Source of the DNA: Bigelowiella natans CCMP2755
Lineage: Eukaryota; Cercozoa; Chlorarachniophyceae
Reading direction: 5' to 3'
Assembly (NCBI GenBank): GCA_000320545.1
Contig: ADNK01000697.1
Location: 62,001-126,000 of the forward strand
Length of the DNA stretch: 64,000 nt
In this document: positions 37,197 to 49,895 of the stretch, piece after piece
Numbering within the stretch: position 1 is the stretch's first letter
Layout of the letters: each line of letters opens with the position of its first letter
Translations under genes and position numbers: made by a program
The notes under the pieces: model-generated
What the model was told of the DNA's origin: nothing
The model's database searches: none
Seen by the model: only the letters and a program-made list of their open reading frames with translations

Positions 37197-39208
37197 CTCG
37201 TTCCCTCTGAGTAACATGAGGGACGCAACACACACCTTCTCAAAGTCCGTCTTCGCGTAAACAAGGGGCACGTCAGCATCAGGTCCTAACCACGTGGCAG
37301 CAGCAGCAGCAACATCAACAAATGAGAAAGAATGAGAAAGGGAGAAGGGAAGGAAGGAAGAAGACCTATCTTGCACGAGAACAACTCTCTTTGTGTAGAT
37401 CTTATTATTGTCGATTTCTTCAATTTATCTTCCTCTTCCCCCCCCCCCCCCCCTATCTTTCCCAACTCTATTTATCATCTTATCACCGTTGGTAATCCAC
37501 ATCTTGTTTCCTGTCATTTCGTATCCCCCATCAACCTAATAATAGCAGTATGCAATGCTCACACCATCTCTAATGGAGGAGGAGGAGGAGGAGGAGGACA
37601 CACTGGTAATAGTAGTAGTAGTAGTAGTAGTACTTGAACCCTACCCTCGCTGTACTATGCTTGTGATTCGTGTTTTAGCCATCTACTACCCCTCAAAGAA
37701 GATAGCAAACACGATTTCTCCACCCTTGGTTTACTTATTATCACCTTGACTGCTTTGGTCCTCATCGAGACGACATCCGATCCAGATCCTTAATGATTGC
37801 ATTTCTTATATTTAGGCCGTCGTGTCAAGTCGTCATCGTTATTTGTTTTTTGTTGTTGCAATTTCGACCTGGTTCGCTCATAGCTAGTGCACCAATATAC
37901 TCTCCCGTGATGAGTTTTGGAAGATATCTGGGAAAGAGGAATCAAAAAACAAATCAGAAGAGTAAGGTGTGCTAATCGAAAGTAAAATTGAAGTATTCAT
38001 GCGCGCAGACAAATTAGCGGCACATCTAGTGGTGGTTTCCGTGGATGCATATCTACGTGCTCCCCTGTGTAAGAATGAATCTACTGATGATGGCCATCCA
38101 TCCCCTACCTCCTCCATTATCTATCGTTACTCCTCCTCCACCTCCTCCCTCTGCTTCAAACTGATACACATACTTCTCCTTTTGAGTCTCGTTTCCGTTT
38201 CGAACAATCTAGAGAACGATAACAACATTGAAAATGAAATCACTTTTGATTAATGGAAGACTGGGGATCATTGTATCATATAGTTTTCGTAATTGATAAT
38301 GACCTGGTTCACGCACAGATTACTGTGGGCGCCATAACTAAGAGCGACGGACCCTACATGAATGTAATAGACAAAACCTCAAATCCCTTTAAAATACGCA
38401 GCAGTGTATAGCAAGAACCTGATGCGCGAGAAAGCTCTTCCATCACAATACAGTGCTCGGTGTAGCCCATATCAAGTCCACCGTCTGCATGTAGAGAAAG
38501 ACAACACAGATATATCTTTTCTCAGAACTACTCTTGGTAGATCAATCGTAATCCCGCATCCCCCCCTTCCCTCCCCGCCCCCCTTCCTTCGTAACATTCC
38601 CTCCTCAGCATACAATACATCCAAATAATCCAAAATCGCGACATTGATAAACTGTTGACAGTATTTGTAAAATGACGACGTTGTCTTCCTAATTCTCACA
38701 TTCTTCAGGAGCAGTAATTCCTAGGATGCCCTGCTCTCCCATCTTCTCCCAAAGATCCAGAGGAAATTCATTCTTCCTATAGTAGGATAGTGATGGAAAG
38801 TTAGAACTCAGGAGCTTCCGGAGCAACATGACAACATAGAATACATCAGGAGAGTGGGGTGCAAGTGGGTATCGATTGCAATGTTGACTTGCGAGGAACG
38901 TACTCATCGATATCTGCAGCTCTAGGGGCCACTTCATCCGCAGAAAATTTGCGCAGACTTTCGATCAAGGCTTTCTGTAAACATGAATGGGTTACCAAAA
39001 GCACAACATTGAACTTCGGAGATCAGATCCACAAACGGTACTCAACCTGAGTTTCGTCGAACAGCGCTAGTTCGTTCAGATCTCCAGAAGCACAGTAATA
39101 GCTCATATTCCTGCTGGATGAAGCCATTAGGGGGGCCTTAAGAAGATTCTTCGCACCCCTCCGCGCAGAGGATGAAAGGGTTGATAAACGGCGGATCGAA
39201 CTGAACAT
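34552..39208 (-). CDS. IVD: Isovaleryl-CoA dehydrogenase, mitochondrial
   Basis: About 19 exons on the - strand, read through nearly without gaps. I prefer the ATG ending at 39208 because it begins a mitochondrial presequence ([20 protein letters not shown]). In-frame upstream codons reach 39313. Landmarks in order: [173 protein letters not shown] and [20 protein letters not shown]. The enzyme oxidises isovaleryl-CoA to 3-methylcrotonyl-CoA in leucine breakdown, passing electrons to ETF. The Glu in GLDLERLV is the catalytic base typical of isovaleryl-CoA dehydrogenase. The usual Glu before GT in YEGT of other acyl-CoA dehydrogenases is Ala here (GAGTSE), which supports this assignment. Confidence 0.95.
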
Positions 39209-39434
39209 GTTAACGAGGGGCAAGGTTGGAGTTTGGGTACAGATATTGTGTGAGACCGAATTAGGGCAGATTGGTAAGATACTCTGATCGATATTATGCA
39301 AATTTGAATGCATTTTTTACATAATATTTGTTAAAACTGAAGTCTTCTATATTCATACAATTTATCTTTTACTTTTTTGAAGCCCCATTTGCTCTGCTTC
39401 GGCTCCGTACTATTTTCATGGGAGAATACCAGTA

Positions 39435-39656
39435 ATGAACACTGGGCGAAAGTATACTACGACAATTAAGTCCACAATGAGACAATCATTAAGCCCAAAG
39501 GGAGACTCTGTCGACGCGGCACTCGTACAGGATCGTATGAGACCTACGAGCTCGCAGGAGATTCCGAACGAGTGCCATGTATGCCTTACGATTCTCAGTC
39601 CCGGGTTTCGACTAATACATGTAAGGTTTACCAAAAGTTCACCCGGCATTCCGTAG
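39435..39656 (+). CDS. Hypothetical ORF, possible first exon
   Basis: A 73-codon frame free of simple repeats, starting MNTGRKYTTTIKSTMRQSLS and containing NECHVCLTILSPGFRLIH just before a good donor (CAT then GTAAGG near 39619). It sits 227 bp from the IVD start in divergent orientation. It could be the first exon of a gene, for example one reading into the DPH3-type gene downstream, but the phases I tried do not join cleanly. The opposite strand is also open. Confidence 0.22.
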   Translation: MNTGRKYTTTIKSTMRQSLSPKGDSVDAALVQDRMRPTSSQEIPNECHVCLTILSPGFRLIHVRFTKSSPGIP

Positions 39657-39982
39657 TACTTTTACTATGGAAATGAAAACATTCATAGAAAGACGACTAC
39701 AAAATTTCATTACCGCCTACTAAAAATGAAATACCCTATCGGAGAAATTCGTTATAAATTTATAGACATACGACAACTTTGATTTGTTGTCTTCATAGAT
39801 TTTCATCCTTCAAACTTCAAAGCATGGCTTCTGAGCTGCAGCACCCCCTCGATTCCTACGAGCCTTCGTCATCCTCCTCGTCCTCACCACGGGTAGTTCT
39901 TCTGATAACTTTGTAACAACGTGCTTCTTTATTTTGATTCTTGTATAAAATCAATCATCGAAAAAGCGAGTGAAGGACAACT

Positions 39983-40865
39983 ATGAGCACATATGACCAA
40001 GAGAATCTACTCCGTTTATTGCAGGCGGATCGCTCTCCGAAACGGAAAGATGAGAATCATACAAACAAGGCCAGCAGCTCTACGGAAAAAACAACACCTA
40101 CGAGGCAAAATTTGGACACATCCGGAAGAACAGGAGGTATAGAAAACGAGGAAGTAGAAACCAACGATGTGAAAGAGCATCCAATTTCGAGTTCGGAACA
40201 CGCTACTAAACCAGCGCTGGAGAGCCCAGTTGAAACGAGGGAAAATGACGTGGCTTCAGTGAGTTCGACTCAGAGCGAACGGGATGAAGACGGTGTCTAC
40301 GAGGAGGTGAAGATTGAGGTAATGTACCACTCATTGACTAGATTAGGAGAGAAATGATGCTCTGCATCTTAAAGCACAACTTGACACGGTTGCTTTAAAG
40401 GACATGGATCTCGATGAGGATGAGGGTATTTACACCTACGAGTGTCCCTGCGGAGATTTGTTCTTCATTACGCTGGAAGATTTAGCCAGTGGGGAGGAAA
40501 TTGCGCATTGTCCGAGCTGTTCTTTGGTGAGAAGGAGGGGGGGAGGGTGCGGGACTGTGTCAGGCGTGTTGGGTATAACAGGGGGTCTTAGTTCAATGTG
40601 AGGGCCGAGGGGGTAGAACAAAGAGAATAGTAACACCTTGCTTTCTTCATAGCAATTGTTTGTCTCATTTGCTCTCCCACAATGTTGTCATCAGGTCATC
40701 AGAGTGCTGTATGATATAGAAGACTTTCTGCCACAGAAGGAAGTAGAACCTGTAGCATCTGAGCAACTAGAAGTAGAAGATGGCGAGGAAGAGAAACATA
40801 GGAAGTCAGAAGTATCCAATGATATAGTAGTTGCAACAAGAGCAGTTTCCGCTATTGAAGATTAG
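39983..40865 (+). CDS. DPH3-type CSL zinc-finger protein with N-terminal extension
   Basis: Three exons: 39983 to about 40318, about 40402-40528, and about 40695-40865. The core reads VYEEVKIE joined to DMDLDEDEGIYTYECPCGD, FFITLEDLASGEEIAHCPSC and SLVIRVLYDIEDF. This is the full CSL zinc finger with CPCG and CPSC zinc ligands and the family's D/E-rich lead. DPH3 (Kti11) donates electrons to the Dph1-Dph2 iron-sulfur enzyme in the first step of diphthamide synthesis on elongation factor 2, and takes part in Elongator-dependent tRNA modification. DPH3 proteins are usually about 80 residues. Here about 105 hydrophilic Ser/Thr/Glu-rich residues precede the finger and about 45 acidic residues follow it. 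No J domain is visible, so it is not DPH4. An upstream exon with ATG at 39824 (MASELQHPLDSYEP) is possible. Confidence 0.82.
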
Positions 40866-41685
40866 ATCCTGTGTCCATGCAATTCTGTCATGCCTGCCTG
40901 TCATGCCTGTTGTAGCATCTGAGTTTCTAGCAATCGATTATTCTTGAAGAAATCCTGCATGTACGTTCATTAATGTATATGCACGCGTATTACAAGACTA
41001 ATGTTAGACTACTAGTCATGGACACATGGTATGCTAGCATGTTTGTAATTATACGACGTATTCGGAGGCCTAGAGGCGGCGAAGTTCTAGAGTTCTTCAT
41101 GGCTGTGCTATGTTTTCTAATGATGGACATCCTGTACATATAATACATCGGCGCTCATGTTAGATAGCCTATCGAGTGATGATAAACAGCGGATACTAGG
41201 ATAGATGATGACTGAACTGTTGCACAGATGTTTATTTGGCGGAACACATCTAGACATGTGCGGATGGAGCTGAATACGTACAACAGATGCGCGCAGTGCA
41301 ACACAACGAGAGCTAAGAGAGCCCCCACGTACATCATGTAGATAATTAAATACACATAAGATACTGGGGCTCTCGCACACACAGCTTATAAAACAGTACA
41401 TGTCCACACATCTAGCTAGCTTGACATGGCTATGCAGTCTTTCTGTGCATAATTCTACCATTGTGTCTATTGTCTGACCGATGAAATTCTTAATTGATTT
41501 TTAACCTCATGTCTCATAATGAATATTAGTAAGAGCAACTGTTACATATTGTACAAACCACAGTCAACGCCTACATTTATAGAATAAAACTTGTCGCTGT
41601 GATTGAAAATGCCTGAATTGAGAATGCATAATAGATGCTAGGGTACATGGCTTCGATGCGTTTCTTTTACTTTTGAAACGAGATA
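40866..41685. other. Convergent intergenic spacer
   Basis: No gene supported. It lies between the DPH3-type gene (+) and the PTEN gene (-), both ending here. It contains TGCA, CTAG and ACATGT-type motifs around 40900-41450. Confidence 0.45.
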
Positions 41686-44600
41686 TTATCCCTTTAAAAA
41701 CCCTTCTCCCTGTCTTAACCTCTCCGCTTTAGTTCTGTTCATTGGTGAACGCATGCTCTTGATAAGACTATTTCGCTTGGCTTCCCGAGCAACACCTGGG
41801 CGCGGCGCGAAAAGAAGTTCAACTTCCATATCCTTAGGAAATTTTTTATTTTTCTTGTCTCTGGACGCTTTATCGATAACACTCTTTTTAAGAACCAGGC
41901 TCCAGCTCTCCACAAATTGTGTATTAAACCAGAAATGATACATTTTTTCATTTCTATTTTTGAAGAAAATAACCTAAGCGATGCATTCATTGTATTCATC
42001 GTATTAGTAGTTGATAAGACCAGCAGTGGCGAAAACAAATTCAATTAATAAACGTTACATTTAAGACTAGATATCTACCTTAGTATCCTTGTACAGGGGA
42101 ATCGGTGCGCGTTCTAAAGAAAACTCAATCCATTTTGTGGAAACAGACTTGTGATTATGGCGATCTACAAGTAGTTTTTCTGATTTGTATGTCTTCGACT
42201 GATTTTTAATGGTAAAATGGATATCCTCGCTTGACTTTGCGACATGTTTTATTGCAATTGAATATAGGAGAAGAGTTCTATCTGGAAGTTGTTTCCCAAT
42301 CCGGCGGAGCTTGACATATTCCTCAAAGTAGCCTACATACCTACGTTGGCTCTGAATTGTTACGCCCTGTCCATCCTTTGTCCTTTTCCCAGCGAAGTAT
42401 TTTAACGCCTCATCAGCAGTCTGCACAACTCCAGAATATATAAGATAGGCGCTGATTGCAAGCCCTGTTCTTCCTTTTCCAGCTTTGCAATGGATAGCTG
42501 CAACATTCTTAGGATCTTTTTTAAGGTATGCCTTAACATCACGACACATCGATACCAATACATCGAACGGGCAAGGATTATGATCATCAAAGGGAAAACG
42601 CTTGACAATTGGAAATCGATCCGGATCATAAGCCCGTTCAGAACATAGGTTATATACTGCAAAACTATCCGCATGCTTCAGTTTGAAAAACTTTTGGACT
42701 TCTACCATTGGATTGCGGAAGGCAGCCTCAACCCCCTCAGAAGGGAATCCCATTGCGATTAACTGGTCAGTGATATAAGACAGGTCCAAGTCGAACCCTC
42801 CTTCAACATATCGACATTTTTTTTTCGAGACTAAAGTCCGAATATAGGTTAGTCCTCCACCGCTTCCGTGCTTTCCAACAGAGCCTTGCCTCACTTCATC
42901 ACTTGGGGGTGGGTCTTTGACAAGCTTCAATGTTACTGTCAGCTCACAGTCAACCACTTCTGATTGGTCTTCATTCCAAAGTTGCAGTATCACAGCAGAC
43001 TGTTTCAATTTCTCCACACGAACCATTGGTAGTTGAATTGTTCCTAATACATCATCTGGGGTACCGTGGTCTTTCATAGCAACAACGTTGAGATACATGC
43101 AATCCTTTGTGACTGGGAAGATCATTCTTTCCCTCCAATTAGGCTTTAATGAGTGCAGCTGGAAAAATGATCATTTTAATTCTTATTATCTGATTAGTAT
43201 TTAGAGTTTCATTAACCTTCTGTGTTGTTTTCTCTATCTCCCCCAAAGATAGAGCAAGAAATACATTTGGGACCTGACACGTTTATTGACAATATTTTTA
43301 AGGATTCGAGGAGAGTAGATATTGTTCTTTTACCTCGTCCTCTTCAAAAACCTCTGTAAAGTCTCCGGATAAAATGTTAACTGCATTTTAAAGGACGTGG
43401 TAATCTTTTCATTAGCTCAAATAGGATAAAAAACAAGCATATAGATTTTAGGTTCTGCATGTTGTGTCACCTTGGAGAGATTTGAATCCTTTTTTATTTT
43501 TCCACTCTTCACGCGAACCTCTGTGCTGCCGATCCAAGGTATTCGTGTAAAGCTAGGATAAATGAATTTATTGATGAAAGCAAGTTATTATGATTTGCGT
43601 TACAATCCAATTACTCGTATACCGTCGCATTAGAGAGATTTGCCTGAGATTCAACTTCCTGGATCTCCCTCATAACTATCTCGTCTATCATCAGATTTTC
43701 TCGTTTCTCATCGCTTTCCCTGATAAACAAAAGCATAATAAACGGTCTTGTACCAACATAAGATAACTACATGCCTAGCTTCATTCCAAAGTGAGCCATG
43801 ACGTTTTCTGGTGGTGACTTGGTTTTGAACTTTGAAGTCATTGGCCTGTGATGTGACAACGACAAGGAGATATGACAAAGGAACACTTTTTCACAAGCTT
43901 TCCTTGTGCACTCAACAGTCCCTCGCATTATGTTCTATATCTTATCTTCCTCTCAAATTTATTGAAGAATTAAACAAGGTGTGTACATTACCGCATCCAA
44001 TCTCTTTCGAATCCACTTTCGTGCCTCTGAGGAAAATTCGTACTTCTCGAGAGCGGCCCTGAGAGAGCATTTGTCACTTATACATCTTTACATCAAAAGC
44101 GCTCAATGACTCGTAAATAATTAACCTGCTGGTTATCATCATGTATAACCTAGAGCAAGAAGGTATAATTAATTTTGGTTCTTCGTGGTTTCAGTTTGAT
44201 GCAGCTCACCAGTCCATTCCTTTTGACTTTTTGGACTTAATTTTCCTGCTCACCGAGTTGTATCTTCCTCTCATGTGCTTAGTATCTCCCCCAGAAGTGC
44301 CTCCCGTAGAAACGGAGCGTATTTTTTTCTGAAGGATGTAAAAAGCAAACTCACTTCCATTTTGATGCCAAAGCTTAAAAGCTTAAAAATTTAATATCTT
44401 GCATCTTGCAAAGGCTGTATACGGATTACCCAAGAATAAAAATATAAACGGTATAACAGTAATACATATATCTCACTCCAGTGTATCCACTAACCGGTTT
44501 TAGAACTCTATTTTGAGCCTGAGATGGCGACTCATCAGAATCATGTTTCTGAAGGATTTCCTGTGCTGGTTTCATTCCAGCCTCTTCAAAAATTTCTCCA

Positions 44601-45390
44601 CGAACTGAATGTGGACTCACTCTTGTAGAAAATTCTAGAAGGTGAAAAAGGATTGGGTAAGGAACTGGTTACAATTCTAGAGTCAATAACATTTCGCAAA
44701 CACACACGAACGCAAATTTACCCACACAAACGCACATAATGACACACACACACACACACACACAGACACAGACACACACACAGACAGACAGACACACACA
44801 TACACACTGAACCATATACATGCACAAAATACACACAACACACAAATAAACCAACTACGTTAGCGCATGTATGTAAAAAAGCGTTTGTTATCAATTCCTC
44901 TCAGCAAAATGTTTAAAATAAAAACGTTTCAATAAATGAGACAATACCAAGCAAATATTTAGGAATAACCACATCTATTGAATGTAGACATTTGGATTGT
45001 ACATTTGTGTAGATGTTGCAAACAAGATTACTTGGAGAAAGGTCTTTGGTTGTCATGACAGCTGATGACCAAGGTTTTTTGCTCACGTTCGAATCCTGCA
45101 CAAGTGCAGGCAATTCCATCCTTGCGTCTTACACCCCCAAAATATGCCCTTTATGTTGAAGACACTTGTGACGCAGGAAATTATATTCCTGGTTTTTGAT
45201 AGTACACTTTTCCCTCAGGCGTTTTTCAAGATATCTGTCCCTAGAGGATCTCCTGGCTAAAATCGCAACGATGTTGTGAGGAATGCAGACCATTCATCGG
45301 AATTTAGCTTCGTTGGTGCTGAGTCGGAAGGTAGACACGCGTACTCATCAAAACTGAGAATAATTTGACGAGTGTCATCCAACTACAAAT
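41686..45390 (-). CDS. PTEN: PTEN-family lipid phosphatase with an extra N-terminal C2 domain
   Basis: The main exon is 42079-43158 and the last is 41686-41973 (intron 41974-42078, in phase). The phosphatase domain contains GGFDLDLSYITDQLIAMGFP, DDHNPC (WPD loop), the signature HCKAGKGRTG with both PIP3-selective Lys, and GVTIQSQRRYV (TI loop). The PTEN C2 domain follows, ending KMYHFWFNTQFVES and FPKDMEVELLF. PTEN removes the 3-phosphate of PIP3 at the plasma membrane. Before it, exons about 43253-43311 (VPNVFLALSLGEIEKTTQK) and the main exon (LKPNWRERMIFPVTKDCMYL, DDVLGTIQLP) form a typical C2 domain. Further upstream exons (ESDEKRENLMIDEIVMREIQ, LEKYEFSSEARKWIRKRL, SGGDTKHMRGRYNSVSRK, EEAGMKPAQEILQKHDSDES and GIACTCAGFEREQKTLVIS, and about 45275-45382) suggest a long N-terminal region. 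The true start, near 45.4-45.5 kb, is not resolved. Confidence 0.88.
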
Positions 45391-45614
45391 ATGACAAGCG
45401 ACTGAGTTTGTTCAAAATGTAGAATTTTCAGTGGTGCACATGTAAATTTAACCTTCATTTTCTTTAATTTCTGTTAACTTTTCAACTCCATTTGTGATGA
45501 AGGAAGAACCAGAATGCCATCTTTACTCAGAAAAGCAAGAAAAGGTTGTCGCAGATGATATTTCTCAGTTGTGTTAAAATAATTCTCCATCTCTCTGCTG
45601 CGTTCCGTTCTCGA
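45391..45614. promoter_or_regulatory. Short divergent region between PTEN and Na+/H+ antiporter genes
   Basis: About 220 bp or less between the most upstream PTEN exon seen on the - strand and the antiporter ATG on the + strand. It probably contains both promoters. An upstream in-frame ATG for the antiporter at 45546 would shrink it further. Confidence 0.3.
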
Positions 45615-48600
45615 ATGATGGACGGTCCCAGCTTCCTCTCCACCTCTGCTTCAGGAGGAGCTGTAGAGGAACATCACGACACTAATGACCGGATCATTCT
45701 ATTTCTTTGCGGTAATTATGGTTACATAGTGAATTCGTAAAATTATTCATGTCTCTTATTGTCTCTTATGAATTCAGTGGCTCTCTTGCTTGGAGCCTTC
45801 ATCAGGTAGATCATTCCATGATGATAGAAAATCACAATGACTAATACTGATACTCAATACGTTCCAACATGTTAGTTCGATCAAACATCGGGTAAAAGTG
45901 TTTCGGTTAATACCATATACAGTCCAGATGCTCTTCATTGGCATCATCACTGGGTCGATTCTATTGAAAGAAAATCCACTGGGATACTTTGGCAAAGTCG
46001 CCCAAAATGTCAACAATATCAATCCGGAACTATTTCTCCTCATTTTCCTGCCAGCACTTTTGTTCGAAAGCTCTTTTGCTGTGAATTTCCACATTATCAA
46101 GAGGGAGGCCTTTCAAGCAATCACACTTGCAGGACCGGGAGTAGTTATTTCAATGATTCTCACTGCCCTATTTGCAAGATATGTGTTCCAATATGATTGG
46201 GACTGGCCAACCTCCCTAATGTTTGGATCGATCCTGAGTGCAACAGATCCTGTTGCCGTAGTCGCACTTCTTAAGGCAGTAGGTAATGTCTTGCAATCGA
46301 ATTGCCATTCTTTTTACTAATCAGCCAATAAAAATAATTTAATTAGGAGCCTCTAAACGTCTTGGAACTCTTATTGAAGCAGAAAGCTTGTTCAACGATG
46401 GATCTGCATTCGTTTTCTTTCTAATCTGGAGAGACTTTATGATTGGAGAGGAGAGGTGAAAGCTGTCTTTCGTCACCAATTCTACAATGACAACAGTTTT
46501 CCCTTAGAACCCCTGGAGAGGTCACCGTCTTTTTGCTACAATTATCCCTTGGAGGGGTAGCTCTTGGCCTTCTAGTCGGTATGGCATCTAATAAAGTTGT
46601 TCTATAATATGCTGATTTTTACATCTATAGGATGCATTGCTGTGGTTTGGTTGGCATACACTTTCAATGAGCCTGAAGCTGAGACTGCAGTGACCCTTGC
46701 TTTAGCCTACTTTACATTTTGGCTTGCTGAATCGGGGGATATTGATTTCCATGTAAAAATTACTTAATGTGATGATTATTTATATAGCACATTAACATTC
46801 TGTATTCCAGGTATCGGGAGTCTTAGCTACAGTGGTCCTTGGTCTGACAGTATCCAAGTACAAGAGTTATATCAGTGTTGGTAATGCGAATAGAACCCTT
46901 AAATTGTAATCATTAATATATTCTCTCTTATATATTCTCTCTTATAGGGAGTTCCGAAACTCTTCACACTTTCTGGGAAGTCCTTTCTTACATTGTGAAT
47001 ACTCTTATTTTCTTTATATCTGGTCTACTTGTTGCTCTTCGTTTGTTTGTCGGGTCGGATCATCTAACTGGCAGGGTAATTATAATCACAATTCCTTGTA
47101 GATCAGCCCTTTGAATAAAGTATTTGGCAGGATTTTGCTTTCCTGGGTCTGCTTTACGTGGGTCTTCACATCATCAGAGGCTTTACAATATTGGCCTTGT
47201 CCCCGATCTTATCGAGAATGGTCAGCACATGATTAAACTTCAAATAATCTAGAGGTGTTGTTTTTAACTAATAATAGTATGCGGATAAAAGGGTTATGGA
47301 TTTGACTTCAACACGGGAGCTGTTTTACTTTATGGTGGACTCAGAGGCGCTGTCTCTCTTGCACTTGCTTTGATCGTTGGATTGGAAGAGGAGATAGAAG
47401 AGGAAGTTCGCGATAGAATATTGTTTCATGTGGCAGGAATCGTTCTATTGACAATAAGCATCAATGGTACCACTACGGGTCAATTGCTAAAATTTTTAGG
47501 GCTAACAGATTCAAAGGGCCCCGAGCGGCGAGCCTTCAGAACTGCCCTTAAAAAGATTAGTACAAAATCAAATGCAAAGACGATCCAGTTAAGAAAGACA
47601 AAGGAATATGTGGATACAGATTGGGGAACTGTTGCCGAGTTGCTCCCAAAATATGAAAATCGAGTAAGATCGCTGGTCGTTGCTAAAAAAAAATATCAAG
47701 ACTTTGATCTAGACGACGAAGAATTGCTGCGCTTTGGCGAAGCCTTTGATTATGCAGATATGAAAACATCTGAGAAGAAGGCTCTAATCCCTGATGATGG
47801 TAGATATTTACAAGACTGAACCTTTGTCGATTTTACTAACAATTGTTATCCACATTATAGCTCTTCAAGATGAAATTTATCATCGTTTACTCACGGCAAT
47901 AAAAGCAGATTTTTGGATGGTATTACCTTTTACTGTATACGAAATCTTTCAGTTTTAAATGTTACTTTCAATTAGTACTACGAAGAAGGCAGAACTACCC
48001 CTACAACAATTGCAATATTGGATGAAGCTGCCGAAACGGCGAGGGATCTGCGTTCTTTACAGGAACTCTGGCGTATCTTGAAAGAGTAAGCTACCAAATA
48101 TGTCGCACCCATTGATGACTAATTTATGAAATATTAGGCATTCTAATGTACCCCATCATATTAAATGGATGGAAAATTGCTGGCAATGGCTGGCAACTCA
48201 ACTTTTGTTAAAGAACCTTTCACTTGCCATTGAACTTAACCTAGCTTTTCAACACGCATTGACTACTGCAGACCATCATCTCGAGAAATTCTTTTCCGAT
48301 TTTTCGAACAACGACACTTACGAGAAGATTAAAGGCGAAATTGCGGAGCTTTTAGCACAGGCTGAGGAGGACTATGCTGATGCACAAGCATCCTTTCCAT
48401 TAATGCTAAGAGTAATGCAAACAGAGAAAGCTGCAAGGCTAATTCTAAAGGAGGAGGAGAAGGAGATTAACCATCTGTATCATGAAGGAATACTACAAGA
48501 CCGAGAATATGAAATAATGAAGAAATTGGTGCAAAAGTCTGAATTCTGTATTGTAACCAATCCCCTTCGAACACACGCATTGAAAGAAACTGATGTTGTA

Positions 48601-49674
48601 AGTGAAATGTGTTTTTGGCACCATCTTGATTGCAAGACACAACGAAAAGTGCACAATGCGCGTAAGAGATTATACAACAAAGGAGAATTGGTGCGGGATA
48701 AGAGCTCCTTAACTCGAGGACTAGACATTGTAATCAAGGGACTACTGTCTGTACACGATGAAGAAAATCCAAAGCATGTGATAAAGACTCTTAGTATCTC
48801 CGATACATTGGGGTTTTGGAGCATGTGCACAGGGGAAGCGCATCTAGGCTCTGCATATGCACGTTCGCAGCCTCTAATAGTATCTCATTTACCTGGTGAA
48901 GTTTGCAAAGAGATCATGAAAACTAGCGTTCGCAAATGTATGTGGAAACTTGCTGGCTCTGAAGTCCTGATGTATTATCACCACGAACAGATTAAGGGCT
49001 ACTCCAGATTCAATTTGGACCGCCTCTGTCTCAAAGGACATCTTAGAGAGTGTAAAGAACCCACCCGTGTTTCTATTAAATGGCCAACAGTCATCCTACA
49101 AGGATCTGCCACGCATGTAAATACAGGGGTAGTATGCAAACCAAAATATCTTATAGATCCCTCTTCTCCGCCGACAGCGGCTCATGTGAAAAAGCAGCAT
49201 ACAAGGATGCCAAGGGCAGAAACGACGCCTGTTGCGATGCACACGCTCCATTCTCAGGCACCAGAGCTAGGCAGTAATGGAAAGTCCGGACATAATTCTG
49301 CAAGGCATTCAGTGCATAGCAATAATAGCGTTAATGATAGATTTATTGAAAGTGATAAACTTGATTTGGCTCAAGATGCTAAATCTCTCGGAGACCCTCA
49401 TAGTCAATCCACAGAAAATACATACATACTCAGTGCAGGATGCAAGGCTCTTGAAATTAGTGGACTAAATTTATCTCACGATATATTCAAAAAAACATTC
49501 ATGGTCACACGACCATTGTTACACGCAGAGCTGAAGATGAGGTATTCCGCTATAGATAAAAATGTGGGAAATAACTTCACGAGTGATAAAATTGTTAGAA
49601 CAACCATTAATAATGTTGCGAATACATTATCAGGCGATGCATCTCGGACGAACATGGGGACAAAAGGCAACTAA
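45615..49674 (+). CDS. SOS1-like plasma-membrane Na+/H+ antiporter with cytosolic sensor domain
   Basis: About 13 exons. It starts MMDGPSFLSTSASGGAVEEH at 45615 (in-frame ATG also at 45546). The CPA1 exchanger core shows FLPALLFESSFAVNFH, SILSATDPVAVVALLKAVG (the ATDP motif), EAESLFNDGSAFVFF (the ND motif of electroneutral Na+/H+ exchange), ISGLLVALRLFVG and LLYGGLRGAVSLALALIVGL. Roughly 11-12 membrane helices are implied. After about 47.4 kb a long soluble region follows. The last exon (about 48138-49674) includes a helical stretch and a segment resembling a degenerate cyclic-nucleotide-binding fold (LYNKGELVRDKSSLTRGLDI, SISDTLGFWSMCTGEAHLG). The order exchanger, helical linker, CNBD-like domain and disordered tail matches plant SOS1/NHX7, which expels Na+ and is regulated through its tail. 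The stop overlaps an ATG (TAATG) opening a second hydrophilic ORF. Confidence 0.9.
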
Positions 49675-49895
49675 TGCAGATGTCGGGAAAACCACATTGT
49701 GGTTCATGCATTGAGCTTACGAGACATGACGTCGAGGTGGGAAAAAGCCACAGGCTAAGTGAAAATGCTAAAAGCGCAACAGAATTGAAGACTTTAAATC
49801 CTTCGGGACGGACAAGTAATCCATCTTCTGAATCATCCCGCAACGAACGTCAGACTAATCGTAGAAGCACTTTAGGCGGCATCGTAGACCTTTAA
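49674..49895 (+). CDS. Downstream overlapping ORF, possible continuation of antiporter tail
   Basis: A 73-codon frame whose ATG overlaps the antiporter stop as TAATG. It is Ser-, Thr-, Asn- and charge-rich (NPSGRTSNPSSESSRNERQT, then NRRSTLGGIVDL), the same flavour as the antiporter's disordered tail in the previous frame. Three explanations are possible: a frameshift or small assembly error that truncated one tail, an alternative splice joining the two frames, or chance. I cannot decide between them. It is annotated separately because no splice site near 49670 was found. Confidence 0.3.
   Translation: MQMSGKPHCGSCIELTRHDVEVGKSHRLSENAKSATELKTLNPSGRTSNPSSESSRNERQTNRRSTLGGIVDL

Noticed and set aside
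40016-40201. Possible - strand ORF opposite the DPH3-type exon
   Set aside because: Shadow of the + strand frame, which joins in phase to a canonical CSL zinc finger.
45060-45100. GTTCGAATCCTGCAC on the + strand, again tRNA-like
   Set aside because: No cloverleaf can be built around it, and it lies in a coding exon of the PTEN gene on the - strand (CAGFEREQ).
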